A stretch of DNA of 64,000 nt from contig CANMFM010000007.1 in the NCBI GenBank assembly GCA_947497175.1, positions 248,001-312,000 of the forward strand, read 5' to 3'. The stretch is from an uncultured Aquimarina sp. GTDB lineage: Bacteria > Bacteroidota > Bacteroidia > Flavobacteriales > Flavobacteriaceae. The position numbers were made by a program, and so were the translations under genes. Every line of letters begins with the position of its first letter. Within the stretch, counting starts at the first letter, position 1. The notes beneath the pieces were generated by a model. It was not told where the DNA came from. It worked only from the letters and a program-made list of their open reading frames with translations, and did no database searches. Positions 41,456 to 51,487 of the stretch are shown here, piece after piece.

Positions 41456-43492
41456 TTAAATAAGTCCGTTATACTTTCTTGCAAACCATTCTACAGCAAG
41501 TAATAAAATAACAATCGCTAAAAGATATTTCCAATCTATTAAAGATACTACATTTTCTTTGCTTTTTTGTATTGCCTGATATCGTTGATCTTTGGCTAAA
41601 TCTTCTACCAAAAAATCTATTTGATTTAAATAATAAGACTTCCCATTGGTGTTAGTCGCAAGTTGCCTTAGTTTTGTTACATCTGCATTGAGATATTGTT
41701 GTTCAACATTATATTCTAAAACGGAAAAACTTCCTGATCTTGATATGTTCTCACCTGCAACGGTAACTGTATACTCATAATTACCAGCAGATATACTGCT
41801 CAGATCGACTTCATACGTATTATTTTTTAATATCATTGGTATCGTCTGTGTTGCTTCGGTATCTTTATTTTTTATCGTGATTCTTAGCGTGGCTCTTCGA
41901 TCAAACTCATAATTTTTGGTGAAATATTCTGCATTAATTTTAATGCCTGCATTTCCATAATAGAAAGACTCTGAAATTGTATTCAAACGACTTTTTCGTT
42001 TATTAGATGCCAGATATTGAATCAATTTCCCGAAAAAATCATCAAAATCTTTAAAGTTTTTAGCATCTAAGTAATTCTGGGCTCTCCAACGCCACAATCC
42101 ACTCCCAAATAATACTGCCTCTCTAATACCATCATCTTCGATAGTCCCTAAAAGAGGGGCATCTGTCTCAATGTTACTAATAGTACGATATAACAGAGGG
42201 TCATAATTTGTATTAAAACTAATCTCTCCAAAAGTACCTATCAATGGTGGATACTCTTCAAAACCCGTGTTGTCTAAAAGAAATGCTCCATAATTGGTAT
42301 TAAATCTGGGTACATAATACTCTGTTTGACGTGTAATTTCTTGCGTATACCTATTCTGTATAGTATTTAAAAAAAACCAATCAGTATTTGAGCCAGTAAT
42401 CGTAAAATAATTTTTTCTAAGTGTTTTTAATTTCTCATAAACTTCTCTAAATCTACTATTGGGTTGATACAAAATGACCAGCTGATAATCATCTAGGTTT
42501 ATATTTTTTGTTTCAATAGGTGCAGTAATGGTGATGTTTCGTCTTTCATTACTCTCTATACTTTTTTTGATAGCCCCCAGATCGGGATGAACAATATCAC
42601 TGACCAATAAAACATTTGTTTTCTGATCAATAATCTCAACAGCAAACGTCTTAGTATTATTGATTGTATTTTTTTCATTTGTTAATGGTTCCAATCTAGC
42701 AGTATATTTAACAACCCCTGGGGTACTTGCTGGCAGCGTGAAGTTAATTACTTTAGAATTCTCTTTAGAAGAAAAAGAAATTGGCTGAGAATAAACAGTA
42801 CTATTTCCAGATTGCAAGACCAACCTGGTATTTACATTTTCGTCACCAGAATAGTTAAGAATAATTTCAACTGGAAATTTATTTTTAAGATACGCGTAGC
42901 GATTTACATTAAGTTGTTGAATTTTGGTGTCTAACACGGCTGTAGTATCTCCAGAAATAATAGGAAATATATTTTGTTGGTATCCAATGCTACTGTATTG
43001 ATAATCTTTCCCATAGGTTTGATTACCATCAGTTACCAGTATTATCGGGGCAATAGTGTTTTTATAAATCTGACTAAGATCGTCAAGAACTTTTGAAATG
43101 TTTGTTTGCTTTTGATCAAACGAATAATCCAATGAATCATTCAATTCTGAAGAAAAAGAATAATACACTACATTAAATCTATCAGTAAGAGCATCTTTTT
43201 CTTTAATTTCTTCGATAAAACTAATAATACTCTGATCTTGATCTAGATGTTTTATTGAAGAAGAGTTGTCTATTGCTATTACTAGTGTAGGTTTTTGGGT
43301 ATCGTATTTTTTTTGTTTGAAGGTTGGATTGATTAGCAATACCAATAATGCAAAAACACTAAGAAAACGTAAAAAAGCAAAGAATAGAATGTTTTTCTTT
43401 CTGTTCTTTGCTTTATATACATATTGAAAAAACGCTATCATCAATGCGATTATGAAAGCAGTTATAATCAAAACTATAGTTTGTGTTTGCAT
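41456..43492 (-). CDS. VWA-like membrane protein (BatA-type)
   Basis: 678 residues: two N-terminal membrane helices (4-24 and 36-55), a von Willebrand A-like domain with a MIDAS-type DNSSS (D75, S77, S79) and VTDGNQT, Ig-like segments, a glutamine amidotransferase-like region (about 270-490), and a C-terminal membrane helix (YLLAIVILLLAVEWFA). This is the arrangement of BatA/aerotolerance-related large membrane proteins of Bacteroidota; a periplasmic protein-binding role is likely. It forms an operon with the prohibitin gene. Confidence 0.78.
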   Translation of the reverse strand: MQTQTIVLIITAFIIALMIAFFQYVYKAKNRKKNILFFAFLRFLSVFALLVLLINPTFKQKKYDTQKPTLVIAIDNSSSIKHLDQDQSIISFIEEIKEKDALTDRFNVVYYSFSSELNDSLDYSFDQKQTNISKVLDDLSQIYKNTIAPIILVTDGNQTYGKDYQYSSIGYQQNIFPIISGDTTAVLDTKIQQLNVNRYAYLKNKFPVEIILNYSGDENVNTRLVLQSGNSTVYSQPISFSSKENSKVINFTLPASTPGVVKYTARLEPLTNEKNTINNTKTFAVEIIDQKTNVLLVSDIVHPDLGAIKKSIESNERRNITITAPIETKNINLDDYQLVILYQPNSRFREVYEKLKTLRKNYFTITGSNTDWFFLNTIQNRYTQEITRQTEYYVPRFNTNYGAFLLDNTGFEEYPPLIGTFGEISFNTNYDPLLYRTISNIETDAPLLGTIEDDGIREAVLFGSGLWRWRAQNYLDAKNFKDFDDFFGKLIQYLASNKRKSRLNTISESFYYGNAGIKINAEYFTKNYEFDRRATLRITIKNKDTEATQTIPMILKNNTYEVDLSSISAGNYEYTVTVAGENISRSGSFSVLEYNVEQQYLNADVTKLRQLATNTNGKSYYLNQIDFLVEDLAKDQRYQAIQKSKENVVSLIDWKYLLAIVILLLAVEWFARKYNGLI

Positions 43493-43655
43493 CCTTTAAA
43501 TTACGGTTTGCGCTTGTAGATTTATGAATCTTGAATCTTTTCAATATACATTGAATACCTAATTATTCTTTATCGGTTGAAAATTAACGACTTTAATATC
43601 AAAAAATATTAAAATCCTCTAAAATAATTCAAAAATCGTTAATCGTAATTCAAAA

Positions 43656-44402
43656 CTAGGTTAACATTCCTCCATCAACATGAAGCACTTGCCCTGTTAC
43701 ATAAGTGCTTAAATCACTAGCAAGATAAAGGCATGCATTTGCTATGTCTTCTGGAGTACCACCTCGTTTTAATGGGATTGCATTACGCCACCCGTCAACA
43801 ACTTTTTCGTCTAATTTGGCAGTCATTTCAGTTTCAATAAAACCAGGTGCAACTACATTACTTCTAATATTTCTTGATCCAAGTTCTAAAGCTATTGATT
43901 TAGAAAAACCGATGATACCTGCTTTGGATGCAGCATAATTAGCTTGTCCGGCATTACCTTTAACTCCCACAACAGAACTCATATTAATTATGCTTCCACT
44001 ACGTTGTTTTAACAGGGTGCGCTGAATCGCCTTGGTCATATTAAATACACTTTTAAGATTTACTTCAACTACCTTGTCAAAATCTTCTTCGCTCATACGC
44101 ATCAAAAGGTTATCTTTTGTAATCCCGGCATTGTTAACTAAAATATCAATACTATTAAAGGTTTCTAAAACGTCTTTCACCAAATCTTGAGCTTGATCAT
44201 AATTTGCTGCGTTACTTTGATAGCCTTTCGCCTTTACTCCCAAATCATTTAATTCTTTCTCTAATGCCGTAGCCGCCTCAACCGAAGAACTATACGTAAA
44301 AGCCACATTGGCACCATTCTTTGCGAAAATTTGTGCTATTCCTTTTCCTATACCACGTGTGGCTCCTGTGATAATAGCTGTTTTACCTTGTAAAAGATTC
44401 AT
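43656..44402 (-). CDS. fabG: 3-oxoacyl-[acyl-carrier-protein] reductase
   Basis: A 248-residue short-chain dehydrogenase of fatty acid elongation. NADPH motif TGATRGIGKG (12-21), NNAG (90-93), N115, catalytic S142/S143, Y156 and K160 (YAASK). The sequence also has IRSNVVAPGFIETEMT and the C-terminal VTGQVLHVDGGM typical of FabG. It has its own promoter and no adjacent fab genes. Confidence 0.95.
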   Translation of the reverse strand: MNLLQGKTAIITGATRGIGKGIAQIFAKNGANVAFTYSSSVEAATALEKELNDLGVKAKGYQSNAANYDQAQDLVKDVLETFNSIDILVNNAGITKDNLLMRMSEEDFDKVVEVNLKSVFNMTKAIQRTLLKQRSGSIINMSSVVGVKGNAGQANYAASKAGIIGFSKSIALELGSRNIRSNVVAPGFIETEMTAKLDEKVVDGWRNAIPLKRGGTPEDIANACLYLASDLSTYVTGQVLHVDGGMLT

Positions 44403-44442
44403 CTGTGTTTATTATTTTTTGGTATGTTAAGAATAATGAATT

Positions 44443-44472
44443 CAAATATAAGAATTACTGATATGTGAACAA
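44443..44472 (-). promoter_or_regulatory. fabG promoter
   Basis: On the minus strand TTG (44472-44470), 19 bases, then TATATTTG (44450-44443), a full -33/-7 match. Transcription would begin near 44436, about 34 nt before the fabG ATG and just past the preceding gene's terminator. Confidence 0.62.
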
Positions 44473-44476
44473 CAAT

Positions 44477-44503
44477 AAACCCCGCGATTTATCGCAGGGT
44501 TTA
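44477..44503 (-). terminator. Terminator of the M16 peptidase gene
   Basis: On the minus strand AAACCCTGCGA, loop TAAA, TCGCGGGGTTT: an 11-base stem with one G-U pair. The following T tract is weak (TATTGTTGTT). It lies 22 bases after the stop. Confidence 0.65.
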
Positions 44504-44524
44504 CCAACAAAATTATATAACGTT

Positions 44525-47506
44525 TTACAATTCTATGTTTTCATTTTTCTTTTCATAATTAAAGAGATAGTCGATATCCATTTCTTTCACCACGCCTAAC
44601 TTAGAGAGGGCTTTCATGTCAACATCTTTTTTATTACCAATCACCAATACATTATAGGTCTCCCCTTTAATATTTTGATCAAAAAAAGTTTTAAGATCCC
44701 CGAGAGTCATCTCTTTAATAGTGTTGTACATTTCTTCGCGATTATCATAATCAAGTCCTCTTTTCTTAAGCTTTTCATACGACCAAAAAATATTGGCTTT
44801 GGTTATACGCTCTGCGGCAATCTTTTTTAGTGTTGCTTCTTTAGCTTGATTAAATTGTTGTTCTGCCTCGGGCATATTCGTCATTAGTTCCATCATAGCA
44901 TCTACTGCCTCTGGCATTTTATTTGCTTGTGTTCCAATATATGCATATACATAATTAGGTTTACCACTTTCTTTCGCATTACTATATTGGGAGAAAGCAG
45001 AATATGCTAATGATTTTGATTCTCTTATTTCTTGAAATATGATTGAAGAAAGCCCACTACCAAAATACGTATTGAACAAACTTGAAGCTGCCATTTTTTT
45101 AGGATCAAACTCAGATCCTTTAGCCAGAAACAGCATTTCGCTCTGTACCATATCATAATCTACAAAATACACATTACCCCCTGTCTCTTTTTCAACGTAA
45201 GATGTTGTTTCGGGGTAATCTTTTAGATTTTCATCAATCTTATAATTCTTATCCAGTGAAGCTACAGCCGCCTCAACATCTTTTCCATAGTAAAAAACAC
45301 GTTGTTTGTAATTGGTAAGGTCTTTTATGATATTTACTAACTCTTGAGGATCAATAGCTTTCAATTCTTCTATAGTATAAATATTACGTAATCTGGAGTT
45401 TTCTCCATATTTACCGTAGTTTAGCAATCCATTCCACATGATGTTGCCTTTTTGGGTCTTACTATCTTCTCTACTCTTAGCAATTTGATCTACATATTTA
45501 TTGTATGTTTCTTGATTCGGTACTGCATTTTGGCACAGATGTTCTAACAACGCTAAACCTTGATCAAGATTTTCATTTAGTCCCGAAATACCAATTCGAG
45601 TCATATCTGAAGAAGAACTTACCGAATAACTAATTCCTAACTTATAAAATTCTTTTTTAAGGTCTTCTGGGGTATAAGTATCGGTTCCTAAATAATCTAA
45701 ATATCCAGCAGCTAATGACAGTTTTTTATCATTATCACTTCCCATATCCAGTATTATACTCAGATCAAATAAATCATTTGTTTTATTAACTATATAGGAA
45801 ACCGGAATTCCACTATTTGTTTCTGTAGTTTTAATAGCCGACTTATAATCTACAAATTTAGGCTGAATTGCAGAGGATTGTATCGTATTAAATTCTTTAA
45901 GAAAAGTTGATTCTTTATCTCTATTAAGCTGTACTGGTGTAATTCCTGGATTCTCTACTTTTACTATATTTTTATCCTCTCCTTTTTTCTTATGCACTTC
46001 AACATAATTATTGCTATAATGCTTCTTTGCAAAATCAATAATATCTTGCTTGGTGATGTTCTTCATTTCATCCAACATGACCAGACGGTCTTTCCAATCC
46101 TGAAAATGAACAAATGCATCGAGATATTTATATGCTGTGCTACTAGAACTCTCAAATTCGCTTATTCTCGAAAGTTTCATATCGTTTATAACCGCATCAA
46201 TCAACCAATCATCAAATGCTCCTTTTTTGATCTTCTCTATCTCACCAAGTAATAACTCTTTCACTTCATCTAACGTTTGATCTGCTTTCGGTGTTCCAAA
46301 AAGGATATGCGACCCGTAATCATTATTAAATACGGTAAAGGATGCTGCTTGCTGTACTTTTTGCTTTTGGTTAAGATTTAAATCAATAAGTCCTGCCTGG
46401 GAGTTTGCCAACATATAATCAATAAGCAATACCATTTTTTCTTCTTTAGAACCTATACCATCTGTTCTAAAGGCTACATATATAGATTCTGATGTAGGAC
46501 CATATACTTCTTTTTTAACTGGAGAAGTGATTGGTGATTCTTCAGGAAATGTAGGATGTGTTACCTCTTTAGATTTAAATGCGCCAAAAGTATTATTCAC
46601 CTTTTCAATTGTGGTATCAAAATCGATATCCCCAACCAAAATTACGGCCATATTATTAGGAACATAATATGTATCAAAATAAGCATGAATGGCTTCCATA
46701 GATGGGTTTTTAAGATGCTCAGACTTACCTATCGTTTTTTGAGTACCGTAAGGATGTGTTGGAAACAAACCTTCTAGCATGGCATAATATTGTTTGCGTG
46801 GATCACTATCCTGACCGCGATTAAACTCTTCATAGACAGCTTCCAGCTCGGTATGAAACAACCTCAATACCAATTGACTAAAACGTTCGCTTTCTACAGC
46901 TAGCCATTTGTCTAACTCATTTGCCGGAATTTTATTTACATAAACAGTTTGCTCATTTGAAGTAAAAGCATTAGTGCCTTCTGCTCCTAATGAATTTACC
47001 ATTTTGTCGTATTCATTAGCTATTGATAGTTTTGAGGCTTCCTGAGATACTTCGTCTATCTTTTTATAAATTTCTTTTTTCTTTTCAGGATCAGATTCTG
47101 CTTTATGCTCTTCATACAACTCAGAAATTTGTTTAATTAGTTCATTTTCTTTTTCAAAATCTAAGGTTCCTATTTCATCAGTACCTTTAAAAACCATATG
47201 TTCTAAATAATGAGCTAAGCCAGTGTTATCTGCCGGATCATAGGTAGAACCAGCTTTAACAGCAATCAAAGTTTGAATTTTGGGTTCTTCTTCATTTTTA
47301 GCTAAATATACTTTTAAACCATTATCCAAGGTATATAATCTTAACCCAGTAGGATCATTGGTAACCGTCTCATAAGAAAATCCTGCGGCATCTGTATGCT
47401 GTTCGGTTTTTATTTCTTTAGATAGGTTGGTTTCTGAGGATGAATTTTTACAATTACTAAGCGCTAGTATCGCTACTAATAGTAAAAATGAATTTAATAA
47501 TTTCAT
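44525..47506 (-). CDS. M16 family zinc metallopeptidase, lipoprotein
   Basis: 993 residues, a double-length M16 protease (two homologous halves). A lipoprotein signal (NSFLLLVAILALSNC, lipid-carrying C19) suggests an outer or inner membrane anchor in the periplasm. The inverted zinc motif HYLEH (H99, E102, H103) with the downstream Glu in ELEAVYEEFNRG marks the active N-terminal half; the C-terminal half (about 520-993) has no such motif, as usual. A Lys/Glu-rich helical insert at 115-160 follows the motif. It probably degrades periplasmic peptides. Monocistronic, with its own terminator. Confidence 0.92.
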   Translation of the reverse strand: MKLLNSFLLLVAILALSNCKNSSSETNLSKEIKTEQHTDAAGFSYETVTNDPTGLRLYTLDNGLKVYLAKNEEEPKIQTLIAVKAGSTYDPADNTGLAHYLEHMVFKGTDEIGTLDFEKENELIKQISELYEEHKAESDPEKKKEIYKKIDEVSQEASKLSIANEYDKMVNSLGAEGTNAFTSNEQTVYVNKIPANELDKWLAVESERFSQLVLRLFHTELEAVYEEFNRGQDSDPRKQYYAMLEGLFPTHPYGTQKTIGKSEHLKNPSMEAIHAYFDTYYVPNNMAVILVGDIDFDTTIEKVNNTFGAFKSKEVTHPTFPEESPITSPVKKEVYGPTSESIYVAFRTDGIGSKEEKMVLLIDYMLANSQAGLIDLNLNQKQKVQQAASFTVFNNDYGSHILFGTPKADQTLDEVKELLLGEIEKIKKGAFDDWLIDAVINDMKLSRISEFESSSSTAYKYLDAFVHFQDWKDRLVMLDEMKNITKQDIIDFAKKHYSNNYVEVHKKKGEDKNIVKVENPGITPVQLNRDKESTFLKEFNTIQSSAIQPKFVDYKSAIKTTETNSGIPVSYIVNKTNDLFDLSIILDMGSDNDKKLSLAAGYLDYLGTDTYTPEDLKKEFYKLGISYSVSSSSDMTRIGISGLNENLDQGLALLEHLCQNAVPNQETYNKYVDQIAKSREDSKTQKGNIMWNGLLNYGKYGENSRLRNIYTIEELKAIDPQELVNIIKDLTNYKQRVFYYGKDVEAAVASLDKNYKIDENLKDYPETTSYVEKETGGNVYFVDYDMVQSEMLFLAKGSEFDPKKMAASSLFNTYFGSGLSSIIFQEIRESKSLAYSAFSQYSNAKESGKPNYVYAYIGTQANKMPEAVDAMMELMTNMPEAEQQFNQAKEATLKKIAAERITKANIFWSYEKLKKRGLDYDNREEMYNTIKEMTLGDLKTFFDQNIKGETYNVLVIGNKKDVDMKALSKLGVVKEMDIDYLFNYEKKNENIEL

Positions 47507-47617
47507 AGACTGATTTTGTTTAGATCTTTTTAATAGACGTAAATAAGTAATATTAATAGCAAAAAGAGTTACTACGTTACGTTTTTTAGTAAAATTTTAA
47601 CAATACTAATTTTTCAT

Positions 47618-47652
47618 AAAAAAACCTCCCGGAATTGACCAAGAGGTTTTTA
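47618..47652 (-). terminator. sucD terminator
   Basis: On the minus strand AAAACCTCTTGG, loop TCAATT, CCGGGAGGTTTTTTT: a 12-base stem with two G-U pairs and a T run, 22 bases after the sucD stop. Confidence 0.78.
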
Positions 47653-47674
47653 ATATATCAAACAAATGTGTATT

Positions 47675-48547
47675 TTATCCTAATACTTCGGCTACTTTTT
47701 TACCTATTTCTGCTGGCGAGTCTACAACATGAATACCACATTCTCTCATAATTGCTTTTTTAGCCGCAGCGGTATCTTCACTTCCTCCAACGATTGCACC
47801 TGCATGTCCCATTGTACGTCCTGCAGGAGCTGTTTCACCAGCTATAAAACCAACTACTGGTTTAGCGGTTCCACTTTCTTTTATCCATTTAGCAGCATCC
47901 GCTTCTAATTGACCTCCAATTTCACCAATCATAACGACACATTTAGTTTCTGGATCATTAACTAACATTTCAACAGCCTCTTTTGTAGTAGTTCCAATAA
48001 TTGGATCACCACCAATGCCTATAGCAGTTGTGATACCAAGCCCTTGTTTAACCACTTGATCAGCAGCCTCATAAGTTAATGTTCCGGATTTTGAAACGAT
48101 ACCTACATTTCCTTTTTTAAACACAAATCCAGGCATGATACCCACTTTTGCCTCTCCCGGCGTGATCACCCCAGGGCAGTTAGGTCCTATAAGCTTACAA
48201 TCTTTATCTTTTATATAATCTGAAGCCGTAATCATATCTGCAACCGGAATACCTTCAGTAATGGTAATAATAACTTTTATTCCTGCATCTGCTGCCTCCA
48301 TAATAGCATCAGCAGCAAAAGCTGGTGGCACAAAAATAATTGTGGTATCGGCCTCAACTTGTTCTACTGCCTCTTTAACAGTATTAAAAACTGGTTTATC
48401 CAAATGAGTTTGCCCTCCTTTTCCTGGAGTTACACCTCCTACAACGTTAGTACCATATTCTATCATTTGACTAGCATGAAAAGTACCTTCACTACCAGTA
48501 AAACCTTGTACAATAATTTTTGAATCTTTATTTACTAAAACACTCAT
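47675..48547 (-). CDS. sucD: Succinyl-CoA ligase (ADP-forming) subunit alpha
   Basis: 290 residues. CoA-binding opening ([19 protein letters not shown], 11-29), the PGKGGQTHL segment, IGPNCPG, and the phosphorylated histidine H248 in [13 protein letters not shown]. It makes ATP from succinyl-CoA in the TCA cycle. sucC is not adjacent, which is common in this group. It lies 98 bases after the NTF2-like gene but has a promoter and a palindrome of its own. Confidence 0.97.
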   Translation of the reverse strand: MSVLVNKDSKIIVQGFTGSEGTFHASQMIEYGTNVVGGVTPGKGGQTHLDKPVFNTVKEAVEQVEADTTIIFVPPAFAADAIMEAADAGIKVIITITEGIPVADMITASDYIKDKDCKLIGPNCPGVITPGEAKVGIMPGFVFKKGNVGIVSKSGTLTYEAADQVVKQGLGITTAIGIGGDPIIGTTTKEAVEMLVNDPETKCVVMIGEIGGQLEADAAKWIKESGTAKPVVGFIAGETAPAGRTMGHAGAIVGGSEDTAAAKKAIMRECGIHVVDSPAEIGKKVAEVLG

Positions 48548-48573
48548 TGCGTTATGATTTTTATTTTTTTGAG

Positions 48574-48595
48574 TTTCAAAAGTACACTTTTGAAA
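48574..48595. promoter_or_regulatory. Perfect 22-base palindrome over the sucD promoter
   Basis: TTTCAAAAGT, AC, ACTTTTGAAA: two perfect 10-base arms. On the minus strand it contains the -7 box TACTTTTG (48584-48577), so a dimeric regulator bound here would block or shape the sucD promoter. It lies 27 bases upstream of the sucD ATG. Confidence 0.5.
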
Positions 48596-48645
48596 ACTAT
48601 AGTTAAAGTGAAAAATAAAAAAATTACTTTTTATTTTTTTTATAT

Positions 48646-49053
48646 CTATTTTGAAATAAAAGACATCATACTTTCTGGGGTATTATCTCCCTGCTGACTG
48701 ATTTGATACCCTTTAAATAATTTGTTGTCTTTAAGTTCCCATATCGTGATAAAATGAGCTATCGCAACCTCTTTATCAGGATCTTCTATTGTTTTTGCGA
48801 AGTACGTATATCGAATAGTCACCGTATCTTCTTCTGCTATTAAATGGCTAATTTCACATCTAAATGTTTCAAAAGAAAGAGCCATCTCACTAAACATGGT
48901 TTTAATATCCTCAAAACTTCTTTTATTGAAGCCAAAACTACTGTTCCAATATAACTCGATTTCAGGATGCAGATATTTAGATAAGGCATCAGCATCATGA
49001 ATCAAATCCGTTTCATAAAAGGACTTTACTATATCCTTTGCCGTTTTACTCAT
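48646..49053 (-). CDS. NTF2-like/SnoaL-like domain protein
   Basis: 135 residues of an NTF2-like fold: [20 protein letters not shown], a beta-rich core ([40 protein letters not shown]) and FKGYQISQQ. Such proteins act as small isomerases, hydrolases or binding proteins; the active residues do not identify a substrate. The start overlaps the end of lpxD2 by eight bases, so it belongs to the lipid A cluster's transcript. Confidence 0.72.
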   Translation of the reverse strand: MSKTAKDIVKSFYETDLIHDADALSKYLHPEIELYWNSSFGFNKRSFEDIKTMFSEMALSFETFRCEISHLIAEEDTVTIRYTYFAKTIEDPDKEVAIAHFITIWELKDNKLFKGYQISQQGDNTPESMMSFISK

Positions 49054-49984
49054 TGTTTTTCAATTTTTCTATTAAATCCGGAATTTGCCTTATAGCAGCA
49101 ATTTCCTTATACTTCTTCCTAAAATTATCTGCAGGGGTACCAAAATAACTTTTATTTCCCTCTAGAGACTTGCTTACTCCCGATTGTGCAGAAATAATAG
49201 CTTTAGCTCCTATCGTAATACCGCTTGTTATTCCAACTTGTCCCCACAGGGTAACTTCGTCTTCAACAACAACACATCCTGCAATACCAACTTGAGAAGC
49301 AATAAGACATTTCTTTCCTATGATTGTATCATGGCCAATATGTACCTGATTATCGATTTTTGTTCCTTCTTTAATTGTGGTATCTCCTGTTACCCCTCTA
49401 TCTATAGTACATGAAGCTCCTAAATCAACGTGATCCTCAATAACAACACGCCCCCCAGAAAGCAACTTATCAAATCCTTCTGGTCTTTTTTTATAGTAAA
49501 ACGCATCTGCGCCCAAAACGGTACCAGAATGTATAGTGACATTATTACCGATAATAGTATTATCATAAATACTGGTATTCGCATGTATTAGACAATTATC
49601 ACCAATTTCTACATGGTTACCGATAAAGGCTCCGGGCTGAACGATAGTGCCTTTCCCAATTTTTGCGCTTGATGAAATTATTGCTTTAGATTTTTCGAAA
49701 GGCTTAAAATACTTAGTAAGCACATTAAAATCTCTAAACGGATCCTCAGAAATCAATAATGCTTTTCCCTCAGGACAATCCACATTTTTATTAATTAGTA
49801 TCACAGTAGCGGCACTTTGCAATGCTTTGTCGTAATATTTTGGATGATCAACAAAAACAATATCTCCTGGTGAAACTACATGTATTTCATTCATTCCTAA
49901 TACCGGAAAATCAGAATCGCCTACATATTCTGAAGAAATGATCGTTGCTATTTGCTCTAATGTATGGGCTTGAGGAAATTTCAT
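49046..49984 (-). CDS. Second LpxD-like acyltransferase
   Basis: A 312-residue LpxD paralogue. The N-terminal uridine-binding-type domain (about 1-100) is followed by a left-handed hexapeptide helix (KIGKGTIVQPGAFIGNHVEI onward) and a short C-terminal helix. The catalytic-type histidine is kept (QVHIGHDTIIG), but the usual GADGFGF segment reads GADAFYYKKRPEG. It could acylate a different sugar nucleotide, or the same one with another acyl chain. It starts after efp by 20 bases; the canonical lpxD is three genes upstream at 52884. Confidence 0.82.
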   Translation of the reverse strand: MKFPQAHTLEQIATIISSEYVGDSDFPVLGMNEIHVVSPGDIVFVDHPKYYDKALQSAATVILINKNVDCPEGKALLISEDPFRDFNVLTKYFKPFEKSKAIISSSAKIGKGTIVQPGAFIGNHVEIGDNCLIHANTSIYDNTIIGNNVTIHSGTVLGADAFYYKKRPEGFDKLLSGGRVVIEDHVDLGASCTIDRGVTGDTTIKEGTKIDNQVHIGHDTIIGKKCLIASQVGIAGCVVVEDEVTLWGQVGITSGITIGAKAIISAQSGVSKSLEGNKSYFGTPADNFRKKYKEIAAIRQIPDLIEKLKNNE

Positions 49985-50004
49985 TGTAAAATTTAAGAAT
50001 ATAA

Positions 50005-50571
50005 TTATTCTTTGATTCGTTCTTTATAGGTACCTTTTTCGGTCTCTATTTTGATCTTATCTCCTTCATTAATAAATAAAGGTACCATAACTTCTGCTCC
50101 TGTCTCTACAGTTGCAGGTTTTGTAGCGTTGGTAGCCGTATTTCCTTTAACTCCTGGTTCTGTAGCCGTTACCTCAAGAATAACACTTGCCGGCATTTCT
50201 ACAGATAGTGGCATTTGATCTTCAGAATTAATAATCACAGTCACTACCTCTCCTTCTTTTAATAAACCAGGCGCATCCAGAGTTGATTTTTGAAGTGTGA
50301 TTTGATTATAATCTTCGGTATTCATAAAATGATAGGTATCCCCTTCTGCATACAAATATTGAAACTTATGTGTTTCTACACGCACATCTTCAATCTTATG
50401 TCCTGCCGAAAATGTATTATCAATTACTTTTCCTGTGGTAACACTTTTTAATTTTGTTCTTACAAAAGCAGGACCTTTTCCTGGTTTTACGTGTAAAAAT
50501 TCTATAATTTTATATATGTCATGATTGTATTTGATACACAATCCATTTCTGATGTCACTAGTACTAGCCAT
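50005..50571 (-). CDS. efp: Elongation factor P
   Basis: 188 residues, three beta-barrel domains. It helps the ribosome at proline stretches. The KOW-like domain tip VKPGKGPAFVRTKLK has lysine K32 at the position modified in E. coli. The C-terminal domain has GVKGNTATNATKPATVETG and VPLFINEGDKIKIETEKGTY. It is placed between lpxA and the second lpxD gene. Confidence 0.97.
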   Translation of the reverse strand: MASTSDIRNGLCIKYNHDIYKIIEFLHVKPGKGPAFVRTKLKSVTTGKVIDNTFSAGHKIEDVRVETHKFQYLYAEGDTYHFMNTEDYNQITLQKSTLDAPGLLKEGEVVTVIINSEDQMPLSVEMPASVILEVTATEPGVKGNTATNATKPATVETGAEVMVPLFINEGDKIKIETEKGTYKERIKE

Positions 50572-50625
50572 TATAAGTATTATTATTCTTTCGTTTATAA
50601 ATAATTCTGAGTTCTCTATACACTA

Positions 50626-51408
50626 TTAATTAGAGAAGTATCCTTTCATAATCCCACGTTGAGAATTTTTGATAAATTCTAAAACTTCATCGCGTTCAGG
50701 AGTTGCTTCCATCTCGGCCTCAATAATAGCGACCGCCTGAGAGTTATTATAATTCTGTTGGTATAAAATTCTGTAAATATTTTGAATTTCTCGTATTTTC
50801 TCGGTTGAAAATCCTCTTCTACGTAACCCTATAGAATTAATACCCACATAGGATAAGGGTTCTCGCGCTGCTTTAACAAAAGGAGGAACATCTTTACGAA
50901 CAAGAGACCCACCTGTTACAAAAGCATGATTTCCAATACTACAAAACTGTTGAACGGCTGCCATTCCTGCTAAAACCACATAATCCCCTACCGTAATATG
51001 CCCTGCCAGCGTACTGTTGTTAGAAAATATACAGTTATCCCCTACAATACAATCATGAGCTATATGGCAATATGCCATAATCCAACAATTGTTGCCCACC
51101 TTGGTTTTCATCTTATCGGTAGTTCCTCTGTTTATAGTAACACATTCGCGTATGGTGGTATTATCACCTATTTCGGTTACTGTATCTTCATCGTTAAATT
51201 TTTTATCCTGAGGAGTAGCAGAAATTACTGCTCCTGGGAAAATACTACAGTTTTTTCCAATTCGAGCTCCTTCCATTATAGTAACATTAGAACCTATCCA
51301 GGTTCCTTCGCCGATTACCACGTTGTTGTGAATTGTAGTAAAAGGCTCAATTACAACATTTTTTGCGATTTTTGCTCCTGGATGAACGTATGCTAAAGGT
51401 TGATTCAT
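50626..51408 (-). CDS. lpxA: Acyl-ACP--UDP-N-acetylglucosamine O-acyltransferase
   Basis: A 260-residue hexapeptide-repeat enzyme for the first step of lipid A synthesis. It opens YVHPGAKIAKNVVIEPFTTI; catalytic histidine region MAYCHIAHDCIVGDN; TINRGTTDKMKTKVGNN and the C-terminal helices GLRRRGFSTEKIREIQNIYRI follow. The length is standard. It lies 79 bases after lpxC/fabZ. Confidence 0.97.
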   Translation of the reverse strand: MNQPLAYVHPGAKIAKNVVIEPFTTIHNNVVIGEGTWIGSNVTIMEGARIGKNCSIFPGAVISATPQDKKFNDEDTVTEIGDNTTIRECVTINRGTTDKMKTKVGNNCWIMAYCHIAHDCIVGDNCIFSNNSTLAGHITVGDYVVLAGMAAVQQFCSIGNHAFVTGGSLVRKDVPPFVKAAREPLSYVGINSIGLRRRGFSTEKIREIQNIYRILYQQNYNNSQAVAIIEAEMEATPERDEVLEFIKNSQRGIMKGYFSN

Positions 51409-51487
51409 CAGTTAAATTTTATGTTTTTAAAGAATACTGAAGTTAACTACAATTGATATTCACGTACTTCTGTATTCTTTTATTAAT

